From: Rhodospirillaceae bacterium CCH5-H10
GTDB taxonomy: Bacteria; Pseudomonadota; Alphaproteobacteria; Reyranellales; Reyranellaceae
Assembly (NCBI GenBank): GCA_001557035.1
Contig: LSKJ01000659.1
Location: 1 to 5,575, forward strand
DNA length: 5,575 nucleotides
Direction: 5' to 3'
Shown here: piece after piece, positions 5,429 to 5,575 of the stretch
How positions within the stretch are numbered: the first letter of the stretch is position 1
Layout of the letters: each line of letters begins with the position of its first letter
Notes under the pieces: model-generated
Database searches by the model: none
The model's input: the letters and a program-made list of their open reading frames with translations, nothing else
Told to the model about the DNA's origin: nothing
Position numbers and translations under genes: made by a program

Positions 5429-5575
5429 TCAGCGCGCCGCCCCCTGGAGCTTCAGGAAGCCGCCCATCACGGTCTGCTTGCGGTCGAGATTGACCGCGTC
5501 GGCGCGCGAAAAGAGCCGTCCGACCTCGTCCGATGCGTCCATCCAGCGATCGACGCTCGCGGCGCCGAGCAGGCG
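5429..5575 (-). CDS. holB: DNA polymerase III subunit delta', C-terminal end (5' end outside window)
   Basis: The frame is open from the window edge to TGA at 5429-5431, giving the last 48 residues. This stretch has R-W-x-D-A-S-D-E-V-G-R-L-F followed by A-D-A-V-N-L-D-R-K-Q, and ends in F-L-K-L-Q-G-A-A-R. The N-L-D-R-K-Q ending (a helix with a Leu-Asp-Arg-Lys-x-hydrophobic pattern) is what I recognise as the C terminus of alphaproteobacterial delta' proteins. Delta' is part of the clamp-loader complex that opens the beta sliding clamp onto DNA. The position immediately upstream of metG and tatD agrees with the common alphaproteobacterial order tmk-holB-metG-tatD (established knowledge). The catalytic AAA+ part is outside the window, so the call rests on the tail and context. 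Confidence 0.82.
   Translation of the reverse strand, partial: RLLGAASVDRWMDASDEVGRLFSRADAVNLDRKQTVMGGFLKLQGAAR

Overview
The window is GC-rich (apart from one AT-rich island near 1316-1366) and gene-dense, with bacterial housekeeping genes. The gene content, the HolB/MetG/TatD/MBL-hydrolase order and the compact class I MetG without an appended tRNA-binding domain suggest an alphaproteobacterium. Rhodospirillales or Hyphomicrobiales-like lineages are possible, but the lineage is inferred from family knowledge and was not tested by a search.

Layout. On the + strand, positions 3-392 carry the 3' end of an inositol-monophosphatase-family gene. Its first 33 bases are an exact reverse complement of bases 101-133, which looks like a fold-back at a contig end. 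A perfect 24-bp inverted repeat (406-461) with nested palindromes separates this gene from the convergent minus-strand genes. All other genes are on the minus strand, read from right to left: the 3' end of holB (DNA polymerase III delta' subunit), a gap of about 170 bases with no supported gene, metG (methionyl-tRNA synthetase), tatD (metal-dependent nuclease), an MBL-fold hydrolase of the PhnP-like group, an unrecognised exported protein with a Tat-like signal, a short AT-rich spacer, and mazG (nucleoside triphosphate pyrophosphohydrolase).

How the genes fit together. From metG to the exported protein, spacings run from a 10-bp overlap to 9 bp, so these four genes are very probably one transcription unit. 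The products concern replication (HolB), translation (MetG), DNA end or 3' processing (TatD), small phosphodiester hydrolysis (MBL) and nucleotide-pool sanitation (MazG). mazG is separated by a 74-bp AT-rich spacer holding a plausible promoter and a 13-bp inverted repeat, so it can probably be transcribed on its own.

I found no mobile element, CRISPR array, RNA gene or convincing new system. The points worth a second look are the two large inverted repeats, the AT-rich palindrome before mazG, the His-to-Gln change in the MBL metal motif, the unrecognised Tat-type exported protein, and the Pro/Lys/Ala tail of MetG.
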